Part shown: in pieces, positions 1-10,893 of the stretch
Layout: each line of letters begins with the position of its first letter
Numbering within the stretch: the first letter of the stretch is position 1
NCBI GenBank assembly: GCA_032622095.1
Contig: CP136066.1
Span: 48,022,911-48,086,910 of the forward strand
Direction of reading: 5' to 3'
Source of the DNA: Siphonodentalium dalli
Lineage: Eukaryota > Mollusca > Scaphopoda > Gadilida > Siphonodentaliidae
Length of the DNA stretch: 64,000 bases
The notes under the pieces: generated by a model
What the model was told of the DNA's origin: nothing
Database searches by the model: none
Seen by the model: only the letters and a program-made list of their open reading frames with translations
Translations under genes and position numbers: made by a program

Positions 1-250
1 TAGTGCATATCGAGATGTGCATACGGTCTAATTTTCGATGCTCTGCTTCTTATAATTTCCGAGATAATAAAATGACATTTTTTCAAATAAAGGGAGATAA
101 CTCCTCGGGGAAAACGCGGACAATATTCGTTATGCGACGATGGCATACAACTCTTTGATCCCAAGATACGTACCAAGTTTTAGTGTGCTACTCCTGGTAC
201 TTTTCGAGTAATAAGGGTTGCAAAAGTGTCCAGTATAATAATAATAATAA
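1..250 (+). repeat. 3' tail of a module C unit
   Basis: This segment matches the last 250 bases of the C unit ending at 34432, base for base as far as I can follow, and also the ends of the C units at 25530-25779 and 32440-32700. It contains AAAGGGAGATAACTCC, CTTTTCGAGTAATA and a closing (TAA)n run. It reads ACAATATTCG, the variant of the C units at 30957-34432, rather than ACAAAATTCG as at 24051-25779. The unit is cut by the window start. Confidence 0.9.
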
Positions 251-260
251 CTAGAGGGTT

Positions 261-283
261 AAAATTCTGGCCTGCAGAATTTT
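261..283. repeat. Inverted repeat at the start of module B
   Basis: Nine-base arms AAAATTCTG and CAGAATTTT flank the spacer GCCTG. The same structure is present at 8642-8664 and 34443-34465, always about 10 bases inside the (TAA)n/CTAGAGG junction. It may mark the terminus of the B element, but this is inference. Confidence 0.7.
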
Positions 284-2299
284 GATACTTCCATATAAAT
301 TCCCCATCCCCGACCACCATCCATAATTTAATCATCTACCCACCACTATCCAATCCTTACACATAAACCACTCCATAACCCTAATATTGGCAGCCAATCC
401 ATAATCATAACCATTTCTACAGCCCTATCCACAGCACTTAACTCTAACCCAATAAAATATCCTTACCAAATACATTGCCCTCCTGCAAACCATATTCATA
501 GCCGTACCTTGGACCATTACCAAAACTCTTTCGATGAGCCTAGTCATACATACAATCGTACCCACAACCAAATCCTTTGCATAACTGACACCGTCACAAT
601 TTTAACATTAACAATATCCACAATTCTAACCCAATTTATAAACCAGATCCTGACCATAACGTTAACATTAAGCCTAACCCTGATCTACACATATCTATAA
701 GCCTATACTTAATGTATTATATAGTTATCAGGGTATAAAATATTAAATATGAGTCAAGAATTCTGTCCAGAAATGAGTCTATTGATTAATATTGATTTCA
801 TTTCGAATATCTTCTGGTCTAATAATGTGTGGTTGTTTAGCTAACGAACAATAGTGGCTACTGTTACCAGCGACCAGGTATGTTCTAAAAATAAATCAAT
901 AACTTGTCCCAATTAAACATCTCATTTCATAATAAAATATTCGAAAACATTCAACATTAGCTGATAGAAGTCTTACTGGACATGGATCTTCAATTCATAT
1001 TTATTATTTTGTACCCACAAACTATTTCAAACTTGTTATTTAAAGAGATAGTCATATTGTTAACCCTTCACATTAATTTTCCTATGTGTATACAGTCATC
1101 CGGGAGTATTTTTCTGCATGATAAGTGAATACATGTAATATCTATCGGTCACTTAATCCTGATTAACTAATTGCGTATTCATTTGAAAAGTTAAAAAAAA
1201 TCATCGAATTTGCACGTGGATAGTACCGACCACATCAAATTTGCGTTATCTCGATTTCTTCATTTATTTCTTTGCAAGATTTACTTGAAGTTGCCAAAAG
1301 CCTCGATCAACCGATGCGCGTTCTCTGTTAGACGGATTGCTTTTATACCACAGTCAAACTTCCAGGATGTATATATGGTATACTGAGACACATGCTCACG
1401 CATTTCACTCACTCCTTCATTAGTCTGCTTGAATTTCGACTTTTGCCATATATCGATGTAGGCGTATTCCTATGCATGTAGTACGCATTACGCTATATAT
1501 CGTCGCCACGAGTGGATCCTTTGTTCTGAAACTTAAGCAATCGCACCAGTCTTGGGCGTTGATATCCCCTATCACATCCACTCGTCAGCAAAATTTTATC
1601 TCCATATTTTATTTTTTTCAAGAATTTTTGAACTTTCGGTTTTTGTTGGAATTTGCCAATATGTACCCACCTGAACACGAGCTTTCCGTTGGTCGGTTTG
1701 CTTTGTAATTAGAGCGGTCAAACGTTGGGATGTTACCAAAAATATATCAACGTACCCGCTCCTGCATTACATCGCTCCTTCATTAACTCGGTCGGATTTG
1801 GCGAGAAAAATAGCTTAGTGATACAGCACTTAAATATACTTGTTAACATTATAAAGCCTCGCCCCGAGTAAACCTTGTACCTTAGCGCAAATTAAGCAGA
1901 CATCGATAAGTTGCGTTTGGGTACTATCTATCATATCCACTATTCAAATTTTGTTTATCTCGATGTTTGATTTTTAGACAATTTTTCCCCCTTTGATTTT
2001 CGTTGGAATTTGCAAAAAGTCTGAACCGACCGGATGCTCACTCGCTGTTTGACAGTTTGCTATTATAGCAGAGCTATCAAACTTTGGGAGCCTACCTACT
2101 CGATACCGCACTACCTGCTCCTGCATTAACCTTGCTCACCAATTAGCCCGTTTGGATTTGGCGCCAAAAATAGGTAATTTTCTTGTACATGCCGTAGATC
2201 GGTAACGATTGGGAATTAAAAACATGCCAGCGAAAAAATTCAGTCCGCACCACTCTCCCCATTCGGAATATGCAACAAAAATATTATACCGCTGGACTT

Positions 2300-2300
<1 letters not shown>

Positions 2301-2330
<30 letters not shown>
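2301..2330. repeat. Poly-T tract in module B copy 1
   Basis: An uninterrupted run of 30 T follows GGACTTG. Equivalent runs lie at 10704-10735 (32 T) and 36456-36488 (33 T). On the minus strand this is a poly-A run, which could be the tail of an old retroposed insertion fixed in the B module. Length differences between copies are typical of homopolymer slippage. Confidence 0.95.
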
Positions 2331-2331
<1 letters not shown>

Positions 2332-2490
2332 TGCTAAATCTGCCGTTTACATCCGCCACCGGTCAGCCTGGTCTCACCACCCTGGGCCTGGTTTCACCAC
2401 CCCGACCTGGTATCATTACCCAGCATGGTTTCGTCGCCTCCCCGGTTATGCTTCATTCTCTCCCATGCTCCTTCATTAGCCAAATTATTT

Positions 2491-5400
2491 AATTTGCGAT
2501 GGTCTGTAACTTGGACATTTCTCAACCGATTTACAAAATTCTTTCAGGAGGATCATTAGTACACCCTATAGATACACGACAGTAAAAATAGTTGAAATCA
2601 TCGAAAAAAAAAATTGCGAAAATTTTGCCCCCACCCAAAACCCAAAAATATAAGTCCGTCCCTGTTCAAAACTTGTTTTCGTAGCAAGTTGATAACGGGT
2701 AACTACATCAAATCTCTCAAATATGGATACCGTGCATGTTATAGGCGGTTACATGATATGAAATAAATCGAATTTTGCGAATCATGGGCGACAACTCTGT
2801 AGAAAAAGCGCGGACATAAATTATAATGTATGGATTCAATAGGGAATCCTGAGTTCTACATATGGTCCAAATTTTGAGTCTCTGCTGCTCATACTTTTCG
2901 AGATACAGCAACCCCATTTTTTCACAAAAAGGGAGATAACTCTGTAAACCAATCGTGGACAACATCCTATATACTCTTATTAGTTAGAAATAGTATAGGT
3001 CTATATGCATACGAAATTTCAGCTCCCTATCTCTTGTACTTCCGGAGATATAAGAGTTGAAAAATTGCTTAGAATAATAATAATAGAGGAGAAAAATAAT
3101 AAATTGAATAACAATATACTTCCATATTAAAATATGGAAGTATAATAAGGGATTCGCACGGAATTGATTGGTATGTCGATAGTATGGTTTATTGACATTT
3201 CTGTGTTCAGTTGGAACGTTCTGGTGTGACCCCCACCCTTGCCTCGGAATTAGGTGATGCGTGTAGAAAAGTCGCCATATCTCGGCCAATCTTCGAGATA
3301 TCGAGCTAATTTTTGCGCCATTGTGTTCGCATTTGATGCCCCTTTAATATTTAGTAGGGTTCTAGTAAGATATTGTGGCGATATTCTACTATATAGACCT
3401 ATATTAATGCTGTTCAGTACATACATTTCGATTATATCTGGCTTCCATCGACATAATAAGGCAAGTCGGTAATCGTTTAAAAGTATTATAAATTCCCCAC
3501 CGAATGACACTAAACAATTGACGATTGGTTGAAGGAATTTGAATTCATAGTGCATCTTCTGTAAACTTGAAAAAAATGAAGGGGCCACAATTTCTACATT
3601 TTTCAACCGATTCACAAAATTCACTCATAATTTCACTCGGTACATCTTATAGATACTTCACAACAATTTTGGTTCAAATCGGAGACCAAAAAAATATGAC
3701 AATTTTTGCCCCCTCCCTAATATGGACCAATGTTTTTGGATCTTCGTCAAAATTGCACCATTTCGTCTTCTTTCTATGGATAACACGCTCACATAGACCA
3801 AATCCAGTTCGCGTGCGTCGTCTAGGCGGAGTTTTGTCCACAAGCACTTTCTCCTCAATCGATGTATGAATACAATTTGCGATGGTCTGTAACTTGGACA
3901 TTTCTCAACCGATTTACAAAATTCTTTCAGGAGGATCATTAGTACACCCTATAGATACACGACAGTAAAAATAGTTGAAATCATCGAAAAAAAAAATTGC
4001 GAAAATTTTGCCCCCACCCAAAACCCAAAAATATAAGTCCGTCCCTGTTCAAAACTTGTTTTCGTAGCAAGTTGATAACGGGTAACTACATCAAATCTCT
4101 CAAATATGGATACCGTGCATGTTATAGGCGGTTACATGATATGAAATAAATCGAATTTTGCGAATCATGGGCGACAACTCTGTAGAAAAAGCGCGGACAT
4201 AAATTATAATGTATGGATTCAATAGGGAATCCTGAGTTCTACATATGGTCCAAATTTTGAGTCTCTGCTGCTCATACTTTTCGAGATACAGCAACCCCAT
4301 TTTTTCACAAAAAGGGAGATAACTCTGTAAACCAATCGTGGACAACATCCTATATACTCTTATTAGTTAGAAATAGTATAGGTCTATATGCATACGAAAT
4401 TTCAGCTCCCTATCTCTTGTACTTCCGGAGATATAAGAGTTGAAAAATTGCTTAGAATAATAATAATAGAGGAGAAAAATAATAAATTGAATAACAATAT
4501 ACTTCCATATTAAAATATGGAAGTATAATAAGGGATTCGCACGGAATTGATTGGTATGTCGATAGTATGGTTTATTGACATTTCTGTGTTCAGTTGGAAC
4601 GTTCTGGTGTGACCCCCACCCTTGCCTCGGAATTAGGTGATGCGTGTAGAAAAGTCGCCATATCTCGGCCAATCTTCGAGATATCGAGCTAATTTTTGCG
4701 CCATTGTGTTCGCATTTGATGCCCCTTTAATATTTAGTAGGGTTCTAGTAAGATATTGTGGCGATATTCTACTATATAGACCTATATTAATGCTGTTCAG
4801 TACATACATTTCGATTATATCTGGCTTCCATCGACATAATAAGGCAAGTCGGTAATCGTTTAAAAGTATTATAAATTCCCCACCGAATGACACTAAACAA
4901 TTGACGATTGGTTGAAGGAATTTGAATTCATAGTGCATCTTCTGTAAACTTGAAAAAAATGAAGGGGCCACAATTTCTACATTTTTCAACCGATTCACAA
5001 AATTCACTCATAATTTCACTCGGTACATCTTATAGATACTTCACAACAATTTTGGTTCAAATCGGAGACCAAAAAAATATGACAATTTTTGCCCCCTCCC
5101 TAATATGGACCAATGTTTTTGGATCTTCGTCAAAATTGCACCATTTCGTCTTCTTTCTATGGATAACACGCTCACATAGACCAAATCCAGTTCGCGTGCG
5201 TCGTCTAGGCGGAGTTTTGTCCACAAGCACTTTCTCCTCAATCGATGTATGAATACAATTTGCGATGGTCTGTAACTTGGACATTTCTCAACCGATTTAC
5301 AAAATTCTTTCAGGAGGATCATTAGTACACCCTATAGATACACGACAGTAAAAATAGTTGAAATCATCGAAAAAAAAAATTGCGAAAATTTTGCCCCCAC

Positions 5401-8400
5401 CCAAAACCCAAAAATATAAGTCCGTCCCTGTTCAAAACTTGTTTTCGTAGCAAGTTGATAACGGGTAACTACATCAAATCTCTCAAATATGGATACCGTG
5501 CATGTTATAGGCGGTTACATGATATGAAATAAATCGAATTTTGCGAATCATGGGCGACAACTCTGTAGAAAAAGCGCGGACATAAATTATAATGTATGGA
5601 TTCAATAGGGAATCCTGAGTTCTACATATGGTCCAAATTTTGAGTCTCTGCTGCTCATACTTTTCGAGATACAGCAACCCCATTTTTTCACAAAAAGGGA
5701 GATAACTCTGTAAACCAATCGTGGACAACATCCTATATACTCTTATTAGTTAGAAATAGTATAGGTCTATATGCATACGAAATTTCAGCTCCCTATCTCT
5801 TGTACTTCCGGAGATATAAGAGTTGAAAAATTGCTTAGAATAATAATAATAGAGGAGAAAAATAATAAATTGAATAACAATATACTTCCATATTAAAATA
5901 TGGAAGTATAATAAGGGATTCGCACGGAATTGATTGGTATGTCGATAGTATGGTTTATTGACATTTCTGTGTTCAGTTGGAACGTTCTGGTGTGACCCCC
6001 ACCCTTGCCTCGGAATTAGGTGATGCGTGTAGAAAAGTCGCCATATCTCGGCCAATCTTCGAGATATCGAGCTAATTTTTGCGCCATTGTGTTCGCATTT
6101 GATGCCCCTTTAATATTTAGTAGGGTTCTAGTAAGATATTGTGGCGATATTCTACTATATAGACCTATATTAATGCTGTTCAGTACATACATTTCGATTA
6201 TATCTGGCTTCCATCGACATAATAAGGCAAGTCGGTAATCGTTTAAAAGTATTATAAATTCCCCACCGAATGACACTAAACAATTGACGATTGGTTGAAG
6301 GAATTTGAATTCATAGTGCATCTTCTGTAAACTTGAAAAAAATGAAGGGGCCACAATTTCTACATTTTTCAACCGATTCACAAAATTCACTCATAATTTC
6401 ACTCGGTACATCTTATAGATACTTCACAACAATTTTGGTTCAAATCGGAGACCAAAAAAATATGACAATTTTTGCCCCCTCCCTAATATGGACCAATGTT
6501 TTTGGATCTTCGTCAAAATTGCACCATTTCGTCTTCTTTCTATGGATAACACGCTCACATAGACCAAATCCAGTTCGCGTGCGTCGTCTAGGCGGAGTTT
6601 TGTCCACAAGCACTTTCTCCTCAATCGATGTATGAATACAATTTGCGATGGTCTGTAACTTGGACATTTCTCAACCGATTTACAAAATTCTTTCAGGAGG
6701 ATCATTAGTACACCCTATAGATACACGACAGTAAAAATAGTTGAAATCATCGAAAAAAAAAATTGCGAAAATTTTGCCCCCACCCAAAACCCAAAAATAT
6801 AAGTCCGTCCCTGTTCAAAACTTGTTTTCGTAGCAAGTTGATAACGGGTAACTACATCAAATCTCTCAAATATGGATACCGTGCATGTTATAGGCGGTTA
6901 CATGATATGAAATAAATCGAATTTTGCGAATCATGGGCGACAACTCTGTAGAAAAAGCGCGGACATAAATTATAATGTATGGATTCAATAGGGAATCCTG
7001 AGTTCTACATATGGTCCAAATTTTGAGTCTCTGCTGCTCATACTTTTCGAGATACAGCAACCCCATTTTTTCACAAAAAGGGAGATAACTCTGTAAACCA
7101 ATCGTGGACAACATCCTATATACTCTTATTAGTTAGAAATAGTATAGGTCTATATGCATACGAAATTTCAGCTCCCTATCTCTTGTACTTCCGGAGATAT
7201 AAGAGTTGAAAAATTGCTTAGAATAATAATAATAGAGGAGAAAAATAATAAATTGAATAACAATATACTTCCATATTAAAATATGGAAGTATAATAAGGG
7301 ATTCGCACGGAATTGATTGGTATGTCGATAGTATGGTTTATTGACATTTCTGTGTTCAGTTGGAACGTTCTGGTGTGACCCCCACCCTTGCCTCGGAATT
7401 AGGTGATGCGTGTAGAAAAGTCGCCATATCTCGGCCAATCTTCGAGATATCGAGCTAATTTTTGCGCCATTGTGTTCGCATTTGATGCCCCTTTAATATT
7501 TAGTAGGGTTCTAGTAAGATATTGTGGCGATATTCTACTATATAGACCTATATTAATGCTGTTCAGTACATACATTTCGATTATATCTGGCTTCCATCGA
7601 CATAATAAGGCAAGTCGGTAATCGTTTAAAAGTATTATAAATTCCCCACCGAATGACACTAAACAATTGACGATTGGTTGAAGGAATTTGAATTCATAGT
7701 GCATCTTCTGTAAACTTGAAAAAAATGAAGGGGCCACAATTTCTACATTTTTCAACCGATTCACAAAATTCACTCATAATTTCACTCGGTACATCTTATA
7801 GATACTTCACAACAATTTTGGTTCAAATCGGAGACCAAAAAAATATGACAATTTTTGCCCCCTCCCTAATATGGACCAATGTTTTTGGATCTTCGTCAAA
7901 ATTGCACCATTTCGTCTTCTTTCTATGGATAACACGCTCACATAGACCAAATCCAGTTCGCGTGCGTCGTCTAGGCGGAGTTTTGTCCACAAGCACTTTC
8001 TCCTCAATCGATGTATGAATACAATTTGCGATGGTCTGTAACTTGGACATTTCTCAACCGATTTACAAAATTCTTTCAGGAGGATCATTAGTACACCCTA
8101 TAGATACACGACAGTAAAAATAGTTGAAATCATCGAAAAAAAAAATTGCGAAAATTTTGCCCCCACCCAAAACCCAAAAATATAAGTCCGTCCCTGTTCA
8201 AAACTTGTTTTCGTAGCAAGTTGATAACGGGTAACTACATCAAATCTCTCAAATATGGATACCGTGCATGTTATAGGCGGTTACATGATATGAAATAAAT
8301 CGAATTTTGCGAATCATGGGCGACAACTCTGTAGAAAAAGCGCGGACATAAATTATAATGTATGGATTCAATAGGGAATCCTGAGTTCTACATATGGTCC

Positions 8401-8631
8401 AAATTTTTAGTCTCTGCTGCTCATACTTTTCGAGATACAGCAACCCCATTTTTTCACAAAAAGGGAGATAACTCTGTAAACCAATCGTGGACAACATCCT
8501 ATATACTCTTATTAGTTAGAAATAGTATAGGTCTATATGCATACGAAATTTCAGCTCCCTATCTCTTGTACTTCCGGAGATATAAGAGTTGAAAAATTGC
8601 TTAGAATAATAATAATAGAGGAGAAAAATAA
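2491..8631 (+). repeat. Array 1 of the 1383-bp module A monomer
   Basis: Head-to-tail units start at 2491, 3874, 5257, 6640 and 8023; the last is truncated at 8631 inside GAGAAAAATAA, where module B begins. Units look essentially identical to each other. Array-1 variants include TTTGCGATGG, GGCGGAGTTTTG, ACATCAAATC and GCGCCATTG. The final partial unit carries TTTTTAGTCTC where the other units read TTTTGAGTCTC, a variant otherwise fixed in array 3. Each unit holds a 28-nt palindrome, a (TAA)n stretch, GTGACCCCCACCC and AAAGGGAGATAACTC. The short open frames on both strands recur only because the DNA repeats, overlap one another antisense, and show no recognisable domain. Confidence 0.97.
3117..3144. 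repeat. Palindromic hub in the 1383-bp monomer
   Basis: Thirteen-base arms ATACTTCCATATT and AATATGGAAGTAT are separated by AA, giving a near-perfect hairpin. It recurs once per 1383-bp unit and is followed by ATAATAAGGG. A related, less perfect hairpin with ATACTTCC...GGAAGTAT arms sits at the equivalent place in module C (for example 24227-24257). Array-to-C and truncated-unit junctions fall at this site. Confidence 0.9.
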
Positions 8632-10702
8632 CTAGAGGGTTAAAATTCTGGCCTGCAGAATTTTGATACTTCCATATAAATTCCCCATCCCCGATCACCA
8701 TCCATAATTCAATCCTCCACCCACCGCTATTCAATCCTTACGCATAAACCGCTTCATAACCCTGATATTTCAATAAGAACAACCTTAGTCGTAGCCGATC
8801 CATAATCACAACCCTTTCCATAGACATATCTACAGCACTTAACTCTAACCCAATAAAATACCCTGAACATATTCATTACCCTCCTGCAAACCATATCCAT
8901 AGCTATACATTGACCTTACCATAACCCTTTCGATAAGCCTAGTCATACGTGCACACGTACCCAAAACCAAATCCTTTGTAAAACTGACACCATCACAATT
9001 TTGACATTCACAATATCCACAACTGTAACCCAATTTATAAACCACATCATGTCCATAACATTAACATTAAACATAACCCTGATCTACACATATATATAAT
9101 CCTATACTTAATGTATTATATAGTCATCAGGGTATAACATATTAAATATGAGTCGAAGAATTCTGACCGGAAATTATTCTATTGATTAATATTGATTTCA
9201 TTTCGAATATCTACTGGTCTAAAAATGTGTGGTTGTTCAGCTAACGAACAATAGTGGTTACTGTTACCAGTGACCAGGTCTGTTCTAAAAATAAATCAAT
9301 AACTTGTCCCAATTAAACATCTCATTTCATGATGAAATATTTGAAATAAATTCCATATGAGCTGATAGAAGTCTTTCCGGACAAGGGTCTTTAATTCATA
9401 TTTATCATTTTGTAACCACAAAACTATTTCAAACTTGTTATTTAAAGAGTTAGTCATATTCTTAACCCTTCACATTAAATTTTATAACTGTATACTGTCA
9501 TCCGGGAGTATTTTTCTACATGATAAGTGAATGCATGTAATATCTATCGGGCACTTAATCTTGATTAACTCATTTGGGCATTCATTTGAAAAGTTAAACA
9601 AATTCAGCGAATTTCCACGTGGATAGTACCGACCACATCCAATTTGTTTTATCTCAATTTCTCCATTTTGTTCTTTGCGAGTTTAACTTGAAGTTGTCAA
9701 AAGCCTCGACCAACCGATGCGTGTTCTCCGTTAGACGGATGGCTTTTATACCACAGTCAAACTTTCAGGATGTATCTATTGTATACTGATGCAGATGCTC
9801 ATACATTTCACTCACTCCTTCATTATCCTGCCTGAAATTCGACTTTTGCCATATATCGATGTAGGCTGTGTTCCTATGCATGTAGTATGTATTACGCTAT
9901 ATATCGTCGCCACGAGTGAATCATTTGCTCTAAAACTTAAGAAATCGCACCAGTGTTGGGCGTTGGTATCCCTTATCACAACCACACGTCAACAAAATTT
10001 TATCTCCATATTTGATTTTTCCAAGTATTTTTAGACTTTTGGTTTTTGTTGGAATTTGAGAATATGTACCCACCTGAACACAAGCTGTCCGTTAGTCAGG
10101 TTGCTCTGTGAGTAGAGGGGTCAAACTTTGGGATATTAACAAAAATATATCAACGTACCTGCTCCTGCATTACCTCGCTCCTTCATCAACCCTTTAGGAT
10201 TTGGCCAGAAAAATAGCTTAGTGATACAGCACTTAAATATACGTGTTAACATTATAAAGCCTCGCCACGGGTAAACCTTCTACCTTAGGGCAAATTAAGC
10301 AGATATCGATAAGTTGCACTTGGATACTATCTATCATATCCACTATTCAAAATTTTTTTTATATCGATCTTTGATTTTTAGACAATTTTCCCCCCTTTGA
10401 TTTTCGTTGGATATTGCAAAAAGTCTGAACTCACCGGAAGCTAGCACGCTGTTTGATAGTTTACTGTTACAGTAGAGCTGTCAAACTTTGGGGGGCTACC
10501 TACGGGATAATGCAGTACCTGCTCCTACATTAACCTTGCTCATCAATTAGCCCGTTGGATTTGGCGCCAAAAATAAGTCATTTTTATTGTCGATGTCGTA
10601 AATCGGTAACGGTTTGGGAAAAAAACTTAAAAATGGTATATTCCGGTGCGAATCACTCTTCCCATTCGGAAAAAGCAATAAAAATATTATACCGCTGGAC
10701 TT

Positions 10703-10737
<35 letters not shown>

Positions 10738-10893
10738 AAAATCTGCCGTTTACATCCGCCACCCGTCAGCCTGGTCTCACCACCCTCGGCCTGGTCTCAC
10801 CACCCCGACCTGGTATCATTACCCAGCATGGTTTCGTCGCCTCCCCGGTTATGCTTCATCCTCTCCCATACTCCTTCATTAGCCGAATTATTT
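8632..10893 (+). repeat. Module B element, copy 2 (diverged)
   Basis: This copy is collinear with copies 1 and 3 from CTAGAGGGTT through the poly-T tract (10704-10735) to CATTAGCCGAATTATTTAAT. It carries scattered substitutions and small indels along its length, so it is older or separately evolved. It is joined upstream to a truncated module A unit rather than to a module C tail. The downstream join to array 2 falls at the same monomer position as in the other two copies. No coding capacity is recognised. Confidence 0.85.
10704..10735. repeat. Poly-T tract in module B copy 2
   Basis: A run of 32 T lies between GGACTTG and GCAAAATCTGCCG, at the same position as in the other two B copies. Confidence 0.93.

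Larger units (their letters stand above)
251..2490 (+). repeat. Module B element, copy 1 (~2.2 kb)
   Basis: This copy is nearly identical to 34433-36646 and clearly related to 8632-10893. It starts CTAGAGGGTT directly after a (TAA)n run. Next comes a short inverted repeat at 261-283 (arms AAAATTCTG/CAGAATTTT, 5-nt spacer), then a strongly G-poor stretch (about 300-700) with degenerate CCATAA/CCTAACC-like hexamers. From about 1200 to 2180 it holds three diverged internal modules, each ending near GCTCCTNCATTA...GGATTTGG. It ends with a 30-T run and short CCTGGTNTCACCACC repeats. It carries 26 bases (about 368-393) that copy 3 lacks. No protein-coding domain is recognisable. It could be a non-autonomous mobile element or a satellite component; the sequence alone does not decide. 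Confidence 0.85.

Noticed and set aside
509-700. A 63-codon frame rich in Thr, Ile and Leu in module B (also at 34665)
   Set aside because: It is explained by the G-poor degenerate hexamer repeat; there is no start context or domain, and it is not kept in B copy 2.
2717-3939. Recurring open frames of 72-124 codons in the 1383-bp monomer, on both strands
   Set aside because: They recur only because the DNA repeats, overlap each other antisense, have no recognisable domains, and change length between arrays (for example 93 to 119 codons) through single substitutions.
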